Positions 42,452-50,870 of a stretch of DNA of 64,000 nucleotides are shown piece by piece (position 1 is the stretch's first letter; every line of letters begins with the position of its first letter). A program made the position numbers and the translations under genes. This stretch comes from Clostridiales bacterium. Lineage in GTDB: Bacteria; Bacillota; Clostridia; Oscillospirales; Oscillospiraceae. The notes below the pieces were generated by a model that was not told the origin of the DNA, searched no databases, and saw only the letters and a list, made by a program, of their open reading frames with translations. The stretch covers positions 43,311 to 107,310 of the forward strand of contig JAJUJI010000011.1 of the NCBI GenBank assembly GCA_029265405.1. The letters run 5' to 3'.

Positions 42452-44229
42452 ATTGTCTTGCCTTCCGCGCCGGGCTTGGCCGCCGGCAGGCGGACCGTTA
42501 CGGTCGTGCCCTTTCCGTCCACGCCCTCGCTTTCGATCTCAATCCTGCCGTTGTGGCGGGAAACGATTTCGTAAGCTATGGAAAGCCCCAGCCCCGTGCC
42601 TCCCATTGCGCGTGAACGGGCCTTATCGACACGATAAAACCTCTCGAATATGCGCGGCAGGTCCTTTTTGGGGATGCCGCAGCCGGTGTCCCGCACTGTT
42701 ATGGACACCTCGTCCGAGCCCTTTTCAACCGATATATCCACACCGCCCTTTGCGGTATATCTGACGGCGTTTGATACGATATTTACTATAACCTGCTCTA
42801 TCCTGGCCTTGTCTCCCGCAATCAGCGCAGCCGAAGGAGGAAGGGCGATTGAAAACTCCAGGCCTCGCTTAGCTATGTCCAAGCGCATGGCCTCGTAAAC
42901 GCTCCTTGCCGACTCCGCCGCGTCGAACACCTCGGTTTTGAAGTCGGTTTCGCCGGCGTCAAATTTGGAAAGTATGAGCAGGTCCTGCACTATCTTGGTC
43001 ATGCGGTCGCTTTCGCTGAGGATTATACCCAAATATTTGCCGCGCCTCTCATCGTCGATATCGTGGCCGTAAGCCTCCAGCGTTTCGGCGTAGCTTCTTA
43101 TATTTGTTATGGGCGTCCTCAGCTCATGGGATACGTTGGCCACAAATTCGCGCCTCATCTCGTCGCTTTTCTTCTGCACGGTGATATCGTGGATGACCGC
43201 CAGTATTCCGCCCTGCGCGGCCTCCCCGTAAAACGGAGTGATGAATATTTCAAGAGAACGCGAGCCTATGTCGCGCTCACCCTCTATGACCTCGCCGGTT
43301 TTTAGGGCCAGCACCCGATCCAGGCTCGTTATATCGCCGAAAATGGCGTTGAAGTCAAGCTTTTCGGCCTTAAGGCTCAGTCCCAGCATCCTTTCGGCCG
43401 CAGGATTGAAATGCATGACCGCTCCGTCGGCGGAAAAGGCCGCTATCCCATCCGTCATGTGCAGAAAGACCGTGGCAAGCTTGTTCCTCTCATTTTCAAT
43501 ATCGCGGAGAGTTGCCTGCAGCCTGCCGGCCATGTTGTTGAAGGTCTGGGTAAGGACTCCAATCTCGTCCTTCGCCTGCACCTCTATCCGTTCGGAAAAG
43601 TCCCCCGCCGCCACCCTGTTTGCGGCCCGCGTAAGGCTCTGTATGGGCACTATCATGGTTTTTGAAAGCAGGAAGCTCAAAAGCACGGATATGATCAGAC
43701 CGACCGCCAAAGCCTCCAGAATTATGAGAAAAAGCTCCATGGTAAGAGCCCGGACGGTTTTTTTGTTGTCTTTTATGTAAATGATGTAAGAGCCGTTCCC
43801 GTTTTCCAGAGGCAGGGCGACGTCCATGTATTCGGCCGAGCTGTCGCTCTCGTCGCCCCATGCGCCGTTTAGGGCTGAAACTATGTTCGGGGTTATTTCA
43901 ATATCGCCGCTTCCGTCCGAAGACCTCAGCAGCCTGCCCGTAGTCCCGTCCAATATATAGTAGTTTCTGCTGTCGCTGTCGATGCCCAGCAGGCCGGAGT
44001 AAGCGTTGAGAACCTCCTCGATGCGCGCGGCTCCGTTTTCTTCGGCGGCGGCGCCGCTGAGGCCGCTATAAAGCTCCTCGGAGCGGAAAACGTTATGCAT
44101 CTGCTCGTAAAAGCCCTGTATGTAGAAGCTCATGACTCCGCGCATAAGGAAGGCGCAGACAACGGACATTAAGGATATTATCAAAAGAAGCATGATAAGG
44201 ACCAGCTTCATATGGAGGCCCCTGCTCAT
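42448..44229 (-). CDS. walK: Essential-type sensor histidine kinase WalK/VicK
   Basis: A 593-residue kinase. Two membrane helices (about 8-30 and 165-190) flank an extracytoplasmic sensor. HAMP (about 190-245), PAS (about 255-350, AAFSADGAVMHFNPAAERMLG), the HisKA motif VANVSHELRTPITNIRS with the phospho-accepting His, and the HATPase boxes (VIVNIVSNAVRYTAKGG, DTGCGIPKKDLPRIFERFY, GGTGLGLSI) follow in order. This domain order is diagnostic for WalK. It monitors wall metabolism and phosphorylates WalR, encoded 72 bases upstream. Confidence 0.95.
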   Translation of the reverse strand: MSRGLHMKLVLIMLLLIISLMSVVCAFLMRGVMSFYIQGFYEQMHNVFRSEELYSGLSGAAAEENGAARIEEVLNAYSGLLGIDSDSRNYYILDGTTGRLLRSSDGSGDIEITPNIVSALNGAWGDESDSSAEYMDVALPLENGNGSYIIYIKDNKKTVRALTMELFLIILEALAVGLIISVLLSFLLSKTMIVPIQSLTRAANRVAAGDFSERIEVQAKDEIGVLTQTFNNMAGRLQATLRDIENERNKLATVFLHMTDGIAAFSADGAVMHFNPAAERMLGLSLKAEKLDFNAIFGDITSLDRVLALKTGEVIEGERDIGSRSLEIFITPFYGEAAQGGILAVIHDITVQKKSDEMRREFVANVSHELRTPITNIRSYAETLEAYGHDIDDERRGKYLGIILSESDRMTKIVQDLLILSKFDAGETDFKTEVFDAAESARSVYEAMRLDIAKRGLEFSIALPPSAALIAGDKARIEQVIVNIVSNAVRYTAKGGVDISVEKGSDEVSITVRDTGCGIPKKDLPRIFERFYRVDKARSRAMGGTGLGLSIAYEIVSRHNGRIEIESEGVDGKGTTVTVRLPAAKPGAEGKTI

Positions 44230-44301
44230 AATATTTCCGCACCCCCGTCCCTCGCGCGGTTGAATAAGTGCCGTTCCCGCAAAACAGGCGGCAACGCAAG
44301 G

Positions 44302-45003
44302 CTATTCGCCGCTCAGATAATATCCGCCTCCGCGCTTCGTGCAAAGATACACAGGATTTGAGGGCTCGTCCTCAAGCTTTGCCCTTAGCCTTGTAATCGT
44401 AACGTCTATGGTTCTTGGGTTTCCGAAATAGTCGTAGTTCCATACGCCCGCCATAAGCTCCTCCCGGGTAAAGACCTTTCCCACCGAGGCCGCAAGGAAT
44501 TTGATAAGCTCATATTCCCGCTGCGTCAGCTCAACGGGCACTCCTTTTTTGGTAACGACCATCCTGGCCGTATCCACGCATATGCTCCCGGCCCTGATAA
44601 GCTCCGGATTGTCCTGATTTTCCGGGGCGGAGAGGAAGGCGGTGCGCCTCATGTTGGTCCTTATTCTGGCCAGCAGCTCCTTGTTCCTGAAGGGCTTGGT
44701 TATGTAGTCGTCGGCTCCCAGCTCCAGCCCCAGAACCTTGTCCTGCTCCTCCTCGCGTGCGGTAAGCATGATTATGGGTATTAGCTGGTCCTTTTTCCTT
44801 ATTTCTCTGCACACCTCAAACCCGTCCATAAGAGGAAGCATCACGTCGAGCAGTATCAGATCGGGAGCTTGGCTCAGTGCCGCGTCAAGGCCCTCCTTCC
44901 CGTCGTATGCCTTGATTACCTCATAGCCCTCCCTCTCGAGGTTGAAGCAAAGGACCTCCACGATGTTTTCGTCGTCTTCCACTATCAGGATCCTTTGGGA
45001 CAT
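44302..45003 (-). CDS. walR: Response regulator WalR/VicR (OmpR family)
   Basis: A 233-residue response regulator with the receiver acid pair VEDDENIV, the phospho-Asp D53 in LILLDVMLPL, the K in TKPF, and a winged-helix output domain (RTIDVTITRLRAKLE). The start at MSQRILIVEDD follows GGGAGGATA; upstream in-frame codons lack this. The Nudix gene ends only 4 bases before it, so both probably share a promoter at 45581-45610. Confidence 0.95.
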   Translation of the reverse strand: MSQRILIVEDDENIVEVLCFNLEREGYEVIKAYDGKEGLDAALSQAPDLILLDVMLPLMDGFEVCREIRKKDQLIPIIMLTAREEEQDKVLGLELGADDYITKPFRNKELLARIRTNMRRTAFLSAPENQDNPELIRAGSICVDTARMVVTKKGVPVELTQREYELIKFLAASVGKVFTREELMAGVWNYDYFGNPRTIDVTITRLRAKLEDEPSNPVYLCTKRGGGYYLSGE

Positions 45004-45007
45004 CGGA

Positions 45008-45550
45008 TTATATCCTCCCATCCAAGTAATCGGCGGCCTTATAATACAGCGCGATCGTTTTCGCGTCGTCTATCTCGCCCCGCAATATCATTTCATGGAC
45101 CCGCCGCAGGCTGTATTTCTCGGCGCTAAGAAATTCGCCCTCGTCAGGGCGGCTTTCCCCCTCGCGCAAATCCAGCGCCAGATAGAGATGGACGACCTCG
45201 GTTAGTATTGCCGGAGAGGGCCGGAGCACCCCGAGGCTTACCAGGCGCCCGGCGGTCAGCCCGGTTTCCTCCTTCAGCTCCCGCCCGGCGCAGGCTATGG
45301 GCGGCTCGCCCTTTTCCAGCTTGCCGGCCGCCGCCTCCAGAAGCTCGCGCCCCTGGGCGTAGCGGTACTGCCGGACAAGAATCGTATTTCCGTCCTCATC
45401 CACGGGCAGGACGGCGACGGCGCCGCCGGTTTCCACTATGTCTCGCACGCCGCGCCTGCCGTCGGGCAGCTCGATCTCGTCCCGCCTGACGGAAAAGACG
45501 GCGCCTGAAAAAATGTGCTTGGTAGATAGGGACTTTTCGAACAGCTCCAT
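45008..45550 (-). CDS. Nudix hydrolase, ADP-ribose pyrophosphatase-like
   Basis: A 180-residue Nudix protein. The Nudix box is GKLEKGEPPIACAGRELKEETGL, from the GX5E to the REXXEEXG core (REL-KEETG). The N-terminal strand and AVLPVDEDGNTILVRQYRYA fit the ADP-ribose pyrophosphatase group. I chose the ATG after GGAGAAGG. It is the first gene of the likely nudix-walRKHI operon. Confidence 0.85.
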   Translation of the reverse strand: MELFEKSLSTKHIFSGAVFSVRRDEIELPDGRRGVRDIVETGGAVAVLPVDEDGNTILVRQYRYAQGRELLEAAAGKLEKGEPPIACAGRELKEETGLTAGRLVSLGVLRPSPAILTEVVHLYLALDLREGESRPDEGEFLSAEKYSLRRVHEMILRGEIDDAKTIALYYKAADYLDGRI

Positions 45551-45580
45551 ATCCTTCTCCGCGTTTATGCCTGTTTGAAA

Positions 45581-45610
45581 ATTATAGCATAAGCCCTGAT
45601 TATCAGGCAA
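45581..45610 (-). promoter_or_regulatory. Promoter of the nudix-walRKHI operon
   Basis: On the minus strand TTGCCT (45605-45610) and TATAAT (45581-45586) are 18 bases apart, about 30 bases before the Nudix ATG. The -35 is weak and the -10 is perfect. Confidence 0.55.
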
Positions 45611-45696
45611 AGGAATTATTGCCCGTTTTTCTGAGCCGGCGCCGCGCATAGTGACGAAACGCCGGCTGAACCGCGTTCCGGGCCCGCTTTAAAATT

Positions 45697-46887
45697 TCAG
45701 CGCCTGCCGGCGGGATTCAGCGCGTCGGCAAGCCTGTTGGCCGCCGTAATTATGTTCTCGCTTGAGGTGGCAAGATTAATGCGTATGTGGCAGTCGTCCT
45801 TGCCGTCCTCGGGGGTAAAGAACCAGGAGCCGTAATCCACCGCGAGACCGCACCTATCCTGCACGATTTCACGTATGCTTCCGGGCTCGGCGTAGGCGGA
45901 AAGATCTATCCATTGCAGGTAAGTCCCTTCCAGGGGAGACACTACGGCCTCGGGCAGCCTCTCTCCCAAAATCCGGCGCAGGCAGGCGGCGTTTTCTTCT
46001 ATCGTTTCCAGGCAGCCTTCAAGCCATTCGGCCCCGCCCTCATAGGCGGCCTGTACGGCGGCGTAGCCTGTGCTGGCCGTTCCTCCGTGAAAGGGCTTGC
46101 AGTATTCGTCGAATCTGTCCCGGAGCTCCTTGTCGGGGACTATGGCGAAGGAATGGCTCAAGCCGGCCAAATTGAAGGTTTTTGACGCTGCGGTGAGCGT
46201 GACGGCAAATTTATCGCAGGGATAAGCCTTTGCGATAGTTATGTGCCTTTTCCCGCCGAACACCAGATCCTGGTGTATTTCGTCGCTTATGACGTAGACG
46301 CCGTGTCTTTGGCAAATGCCCATGAGCCTTGCCAGCTCCTCCCGCGTCCATACCCGGCCGACCGGGTTGTGGGGGGAGCAGAGCACAAAAAGCTTTACTT
46401 TCTCGGCCTCTATTTTTCTCTCGAAATCCTCGTAGTCGGGGGTATAGTAGCCGTTTTCATTTTTCAGAAGGCTGCAGACCAGCCTTCTGCCGGTATCGTT
46501 TACGGCGTTCATGAATGGGTAGTAGCATGGAGAAAGTATGATGCAGGCGTCGTCTTTTTCCGTAAGTGCGCCGATGAAGCGGTAGATGCCGGAAACCACG
46601 CCCGGAGTATGCCGGATCCAGTCCTTCTCCACCTCCCAGCCGTGGCGCTTCTTCTCCCAATCGATAAAGGCCTCAAAATACGCCTCGGAGGGGAAGGAGT
46701 AGCCGTAGGCGTTCGTTTCGGCCATTTTCAGCATGGCCTCTCGGACGCTGTCCGGGCACCTGAAATCCATGTCCGCCACCCAAAGAGCGATAAGGTCCTT
46801 TTTTCCGAACATGCGCTCCAGCCCGTCCCATTTGGCGCAGCCTGTCCCCCTGCGGTCAAAAAAGTATTTTTTTTCAAATTCTGTCAT
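45697..46887 (-). CDS. MalY/PatB-type pyridoxal-phosphate aminotransferase (C-S lyase)
   Basis: A 396-residue fold-type I enzyme. The PLP lysine is in TAASKTFNLAGL, the aspartate of the cofactor pocket is near SDEIHQDLV and CSPHNPVGRVW marks the PatB/MalY group. These usually cleave the C-S bond of cystathionine or cysteine conjugates, releasing pyruvate, ammonia and a thiol. Exact substrate not readable. Confidence 0.88.
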   Translation of the reverse strand: MTEFEKKYFFDRRGTGCAKWDGLERMFGKKDLIALWVADMDFRCPDSVREAMLKMAETNAYGYSFPSEAYFEAFIDWEKKRHGWEVEKDWIRHTPGVVSGIYRFIGALTEKDDACIILSPCYYPFMNAVNDTGRRLVCSLLKNENGYYTPDYEDFERKIEAEKVKLFVLCSPHNPVGRVWTREELARLMGICQRHGVYVISDEIHQDLVFGGKRHITIAKAYPCDKFAVTLTAASKTFNLAGLSHSFAIVPDKELRDRFDEYCKPFHGGTASTGYAAVQAAYEGGAEWLEGCLETIEENAACLRRILGERLPEAVVSPLEGTYLQWIDLSAYAEPGSIREIVQDRCGLAVDYGSWFFTPEDGKDDCHIRINLATSSENIITAANRLADALNPAGRR

Positions 46888-46901
46888 TAATCTTACCCTT
46901 A

Positions 46902-47531
46902 TCAGCGTATAAAGTTTGTGGTTATCCTTTTTTCCGGCTCGGGAAGCTTGAGCCCGGCGTTTCTTCCGGCCTCTATGCTCTTCAGGAGCCAGGCCATATT
47001 GTCCGCCAGGGCGCGCATAATCTGCATGCCCTCCTCGTCCTGCCTGACCTGCTCGGGCGTGTTGCCGTGGACTATGTTCCAGTATTTCGAGCTTACCACA
47101 GGCATGGACGAGATCATGAAGTACTTGTTCAGGTCGTCGAAGGCGGCCGTGCCGCCGCTCCTGCGGCAGCTTACCACCGCTGCGCCGGGCTTGCCCGCAA
47201 AGGATATTTTAGCGTAAAAAACCCTGTCCAAAGCGCTGTGCAGATTGCCCGCCGCGCCCGCAAAATGGACGGGGCAGCCGAAAACAACGCCGTCCGCGGC
47301 GTTAATCTTCTCTATCAGCTCGTTGACGCCGTCCCCCTCGCCGAATACGCATCTTCCGTTTCTGTTTCTGAAGCAGGCGCCGCAGCCGGTGCAGCCGTTG
47401 ATCGGCTTGTCGCCCAGCCAGTGGATTTCGCTCCCTATGCCGTTTTTTTCAAGCTGCATGGCTATTTCGCTCAGCGCCGTATATGTGCAGCCCTTCTCGT
47501 GTGGGCTGCCGTTTACCAGCAAAACCTTCAT
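46902..47531 (-). CDS. Flavodoxin-fold NADPH-dependent reductase (iron-sulfur flavoprotein type)
   Basis: A 209-residue flavoprotein. VNGSPHEKGCTYTALSE is the FMN phosphate loop and the Cys cluster CTGCGACFRNRNGRC could bind a 4Fe-4S cluster. GCPVHFAGAAG forms the second flavin loop. It resembles the iron-sulfur flavoprotein family, electron carriers for anaerobes. It is followed 14 bases later by the aminotransferase gene, likely one transcript. Confidence 0.8.
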   Translation of the reverse strand: MKVLLVNGSPHEKGCTYTALSEIAMQLEKNGIGSEIHWLGDKPINGCTGCGACFRNRNGRCVFGEGDGVNELIEKINAADGVVFGCPVHFAGAAGNLHSALDRVFYAKISFAGKPGAAVVSCRRSGGTAAFDDLNKYFMISSMPVVSSKYWNIVHGNTPEQVRQDEEGMQIMRALADNMAWLLKSIEAGRNAGLKLPEPEKRITTNFIR

Positions 47532-47862
47532 TTTATGCCTCCATTCATAAAGCTAAGCAAGACTAAGCTGAAATCAATAGATTTATGATACTAAAGCAGG
47601 GCTGCAGGAAATCAAATCGCTGCAACCCCGGCGGTTTTTTAAAGCAAAGGCGGGCACTGGCAATTGCCTCAGATGCCGCCAAAGAGCTTTTTAGAGCTTT
47701 CAAGAGCGATGCGCTCGGGAACGGCCGCCGCCGGAGCCGGCTTTTAAGCGCGCCGCCTGCGCGGGCGATTGGGCCGGGCCGTAAAATAACGGAACCGGGC
47801 CGAAACTGCCCGAAGCTCCTGTTTATCGCATGCTTTTTTACTTATATGAAGGATCATATGCG
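47532..47862. other. Intergenic stretch without a recognisable gene
   Basis: A 331-base gap between the flavoprotein start and the phosphoesterase stop. A short plus-strand frame (47585-47884) has no ribosome site and the composition of a shadow frame. I see no strong hairpin or promoter. Confidence 0.5.
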
Positions 47863-48456
47863 CTACAGGTCGATAAGCCTGTAGCCGGAAACGTTAATCG
47901 CCGTGGTGCTTCCGTATTTGAAAACGGCGCCTCTGTTTACCGGCGACCCGCTTAGGTGCAGATGCCCGAAAAGATGGAGCATTGGCTTGTATTCGGCGTT
48001 GAAGTCCAGAAAGCATTCGTAGCCCTTATGCGCCTCGTCGTCGCCGTCGCCTATGCCGAGCGAGGGGGAATGGGTTACAAAAATATCTATGCCTCTCTTT
48101 TTTCTGACCTCCCACTCAAGCCTTTTCAAACGCCTGGACATTTGCGCCTCGGTGTACAAAAAGGAAGCCGGATTGTTGCCCCTGCTGCCGCCCAAGCCGC
48201 CTATGCGCAGCCCCCTGTATTCTATCAGCCTTCCGTCTATGCTTTCGCAGCCAAGCGGAGGGTGGAGATTGAAGCCGGCATCATGGTTCCCGCAAACATA
48301 GAAAAGGGGAGCGGGTATCATGGTGACAAGAAAGCTGAGGTAAAAGGCCTTCAAATCGCCGCAGGACAATATCATATCGACGCCCTTGAAAACCGCGGGG
48401 TCGAAATAATCCCAAATAAACCTGCTTTCAAAGTCGGACACGGCGAGTATCCTCAT
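47863..48456 (-). CDS. Calcineurin-like metallophosphoesterase
   Basis: A 197-residue intracellular phosphoesterase. SCGDLK, VCGNHDAGFNL, VTHSP and FGHLHLSG are the four metal-binding boxes. MRILAVSDFES contains the first aspartate, with the usual His replaced. It is smaller than most exonuclease-type members. The substrate could be a nucleotide or phosphodiester. Confidence 0.85.
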   Translation of the reverse strand: MRILAVSDFESRFIWDYFDPAVFKGVDMILSCGDLKAFYLSFLVTMIPAPLFYVCGNHDAGFNLHPPLGCESIDGRLIEYRGLRIGGLGGSRGNNPASFLYTEAQMSRRLKRLEWEVRKKRGIDIFVTHSPSLGIGDGDDEAHKGYECFLDFNAEYKPMLHLFGHLHLSGSPVNRGAVFKYGSTTAINVSGYRLIDL

Positions 48457-48559
48457 TTCACCGCCTCCCGACTATCTAGTGTACTACAAATCGCCGCCGA
48501 TGGCAAGAAAGTTTATCGCCCGACGCCCGCGCCTCCGCAGGGCCGGGGCATCAGTCCAC

Positions 48560-48973
48560 TCAATGATGCTCATGCTCATGCTCGAATACGCAATACTCGC
48601 CGTATTGCCCCACAACGGCCGAGGCAAAGCCCTTCAGCCTTTCCTCTACGGCCTCGAGGCCGATGCCGAACGCTATTACCGTCACGCCTATGTCGGCGAG
48701 GCTTGGAGGGACCTCCGGGGGCTGGCTGCCTCTGGACTCCGTTTCGCCGCCGGTGTTTGAGAGCGCTATGGCCTCGTTCTCTCCCCAGCGGATATAGGCC
48801 TTCGCGTGGCCGATGAAAGCGCCGTTCTCCTCGGCCCACTTGCCGGTAATGTCAAGCTGGGAGGCTATCCTGTCTCTGAGCGCCTCTATGCCGCCCGCGG
48901 GGATAAGATAAAATTCAATCGATACGACTCTTGCCTCGTCATGAATGCGGCCGCTGATGCCGACTCGTACCAT
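48560..48973 (-). CDS. Unrecognised small protein with a His-rich C-terminus
   Basis: A 137-residue acidic protein beginning MVRVGISGRIHDE, with a ribosome site GGAGGTAGG. It ends EHEHEHH, a metal-chelating tail. I do not recognise the family. It lies 54 bases after a CobW-type GTPase gene. CobW GTPases are metallochaperones that often work with small His-rich partners. That suggests a metal-delivery partner, but this is an inference. No signal peptide or membrane helix seen. Confidence 0.65.
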   Translation of the reverse strand: MVRVGISGRIHDEARVVSIEFYLIPAGGIEALRDRIASQLDITGKWAEENGAFIGHAKAYIRWGENEAIALSNTGGETESRGSQPPEVPPSLADIGVTVIAFGIGLEAVEERLKGFASAVVGQYGEYCVFEHEHEHH

Positions 48974-49026
48974 GTGCCCTACCTCCGAATGCCCGGCCTT
49001 CATGCCCGCGGAGCAAACCGCTGATA

Positions 49027-49617
49027 TCAAAGAAAGCTCCAGACGCTTTCGTCTATCGGCTTGTTTGCGCTTACCTTATATATTGCAGCCTTTTCGTTCA
49101 AGCCGCGCAGTTCGGCGGCTATTGCGTCAGCCTCGGGGGCGTCCACAAGGTCCGCCTTATTGAGCAGTATGCAGTCGGCCCCGTCAAGCTGAGCCTCTAT
49201 CAGGTGCGGCATATAGGCGCGCAGCTTCCTCCATCTGCCGGCGTCCGCCAGCGACAGTATTTTAACCGGAAATCCCAAACAGGCCTGAATAAGCTCCTTT
49301 ATTTGCAGCGGATAAGCCACTCCGGTAGCCTCTATCAGTATCCAATCGGGATTTATGGCTTCCTTTATATCCCTGATGTCGGCCAGAAGGTCTCCGCCGG
49401 AAGAGCAGCAGGCGCAGCCGGAGAAAAGCTCCCTTACGGCCAAGCCCTGAGCCCTGAGCAGCTTGTCGTCTACCCCTACCTCGCCTATTTCGTTTTCAAT
49501 TATCATTACGCCAATGCGGCCATCGCCGCCGCAGCGCCGGACCAAATGCCCGCCAAGCTGCAATAAGGCGCTGGTTTTGCCGGAGCCGAGAAAGCCGCTG
49601 ATAATAAGTATGTTCAT
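49027..49617 (-). CDS. CobW/COG0523-type GTPase (short form)
   Basis: A 196-residue G3E GTPase. Walker A is SGFLGSGKTS (7-16), the Switch region ends in IENEIGEVGVDD, the metal site CxCC is at C68-A-C70-C71, ESTGxxxP-like EATGVAYP follows, and NKADLVD recognises guanine. The usual C-terminal CobW_C domain is missing; the protein stops soon after the GTPase fold. Such proteins deliver zinc, cobalt or nickel to target enzymes. The start is the ATG just before the Walker strand; the 123-base upstream extension looks uncoded. It precedes the His-tailed protein. Confidence 0.8.
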   Translation of the reverse strand: MNILIISGFLGSGKTSALLQLGGHLVRRCGGDGRIGVMIIENEIGEVGVDDKLLRAQGLAVRELFSGCACCSSGGDLLADIRDIKEAINPDWILIEATGVAYPLQIKELIQACLGFPVKILSLADAGRWRKLRAYMPHLIEAQLDGADCILLNKADLVDAPEADAIAAELRGLNEKAAIYKVSANKPIDESVWSFL

Positions 49618-49774
49618 GGCAGCATTACCCCTGCCGGCCGCGTTTAAATAACGCGCCGGACCGCCCAAGCCTTCCGGCACGCAAAGGCCGGGCCATTTTT
49701 GGCGCCCGTTTGCTTCATGCCGGGAGGACTTATGCATCAAATTTACACCGCCTCCGGCTTGCTGTCAACTGATA

Positions 49775-49803
49775 TTGCTTTTCATAAACTCTCATGGTAT
49801 AGT
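49775..49803 (+). promoter_or_regulatory. Promoter of the glycosyltransferase operon
   Basis: TTGCTT (49775-49780) and TATAGT (49798-49803) are 17 bases apart and about 45 bases before the glycosyltransferase ATG. Confidence 0.65.
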
Positions 49804-49847
49804 TTTAATAAAGCAACGGCTAGTTTTTCCTTGCGGGGTTTAAATTA

Positions 49848-50867
49848 ATGGCTGTCATAAGCGTGATAGTGCCGGCCTACAACGCCGCCGGCACCTTGGA
49901 TAGATGCGTTTCCTCGGTATTGAACCAGTCCTTCGGCGACCTGGAGCTTATCATAATAGACGACGGCTCCGCCGACGAAACGCCGGATATTTGCCGGCGG
50001 CTTGCCGAGGAGGACGGAAGGGTAAAGGTCCTGTGCCAGGAAAACAGGGGGGTCAGCGAGGCGAGAAACGCAGGCCTTCGCGCGGCCACGGGCCGGTATA
50101 TAGCCTTTCTGGACGCCGACGACTGGCTGGACACGAAGGCCTATGAAAAAATGCTCGGCGCCATGGAAAAAAGCGGGGCCGACAGCGCCGCCTGCGGGCA
50201 TTGGCTGGTTTGGCCCGGCGGAGGGATGGATTTCGGCAGCGCGCCCATGGACACGGGCTTTTATTCCGCCGAGGAAACAAAAAGAAGGATAGTCCTTCCC
50301 CTGCTCAACGACAGGCTGAGCGCCTCCGCCGTAAACGGCTTTTCCGTGCGCTATCTTTACAGCCGGGCAAGCCTTTTGGAGCGCGGCTTAAGCTTTACGG
50401 GGGCCTATCTTGAGGACGAGCTTTTCTTGATAGAATTTTTCAGCTGGCCGACGACCCTGGCGGTGGTCAACGAGGGCCTGTATTATTATTACCAAAATCC
50501 GGAATCGGCGACGCGGCGCTACATGGCCGGCTGCGTGGAAACCTTCATGCGCTCGCTGGAGCTGAAAAAGCGGCTGGTTTCCCGCTTCGGCCTGGAGCCG
50601 GGGCCTGACTGGATAAGAAATACCCTCTGGTCGGGGCTGCTGATAGCTATAGGGAACGAGTTTGCCCCCGGCAATGAGGTTCCGTTTTCAGCGCACGTTA
50701 AAAATCTCCGCGCCCTCTGCGAGGGAGCGGAGTTCGGCGAAGCGGTAAGATGCTACAAGCCGCGCGGCATGGGGCGCAAAAAGGCCGCCGTAGCCTTTTT
50801 CGCAAGAAGGCGGATGTATGCCGCCTTAGCCTTGCTGTACAAAGCAAAAAACAGGGGACGTAAATGA
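49848..50867 (+). CDS. Family 2 glycosyltransferase
   Basis: A 339-residue GT-A protein. ISVIVPAYNAAGTLDRCV and IIDDGSADETPDIC bind the nucleotide sugar, ENRGVSEARNAGLRAATG and FLDADDW carry the DxD-type metal site. No membrane helix. It transfers a sugar to a growing surface polysaccharide; the next gene encodes the likely polymerase/ligase. Confidence 0.9.
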   Translation: MAVISVIVPAYNAAGTLDRCVSSVLNQSFGDLELIIIDDGSADETPDICRRLAEEDGRVKVLCQENRGVSEARNAGLRAATGRYIAFLDADDWLDTKAYEKMLGAMEKSGADSAACGHWLVWPGGGMDFGSAPMDTGFYSAEETKRRIVLPLLNDRLSASAVNGFSVRYLYSRASLLERGLSFTGAYLEDELFLIEFFSWPTTLAVVNEGLYYYYQNPESATRRYMAGCVETFMRSLELKKRLVSRFGLEPGPDWIRNTLWSGLLIAIGNEFAPGNEVPFSAHVKNLRALCEGAEFGEAVRCYKPRGMGRKKAAVAFFARRRMYAALALLYKAKNRGRK

Positions 50868-50870
50868 TCT

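Noticed and set aside
47585..47884. A 99-residue plus-strand frame
   Set aside because: No ribosome site, no recognisable motif, and its end overlaps the phosphoesterase gene on the other strand.
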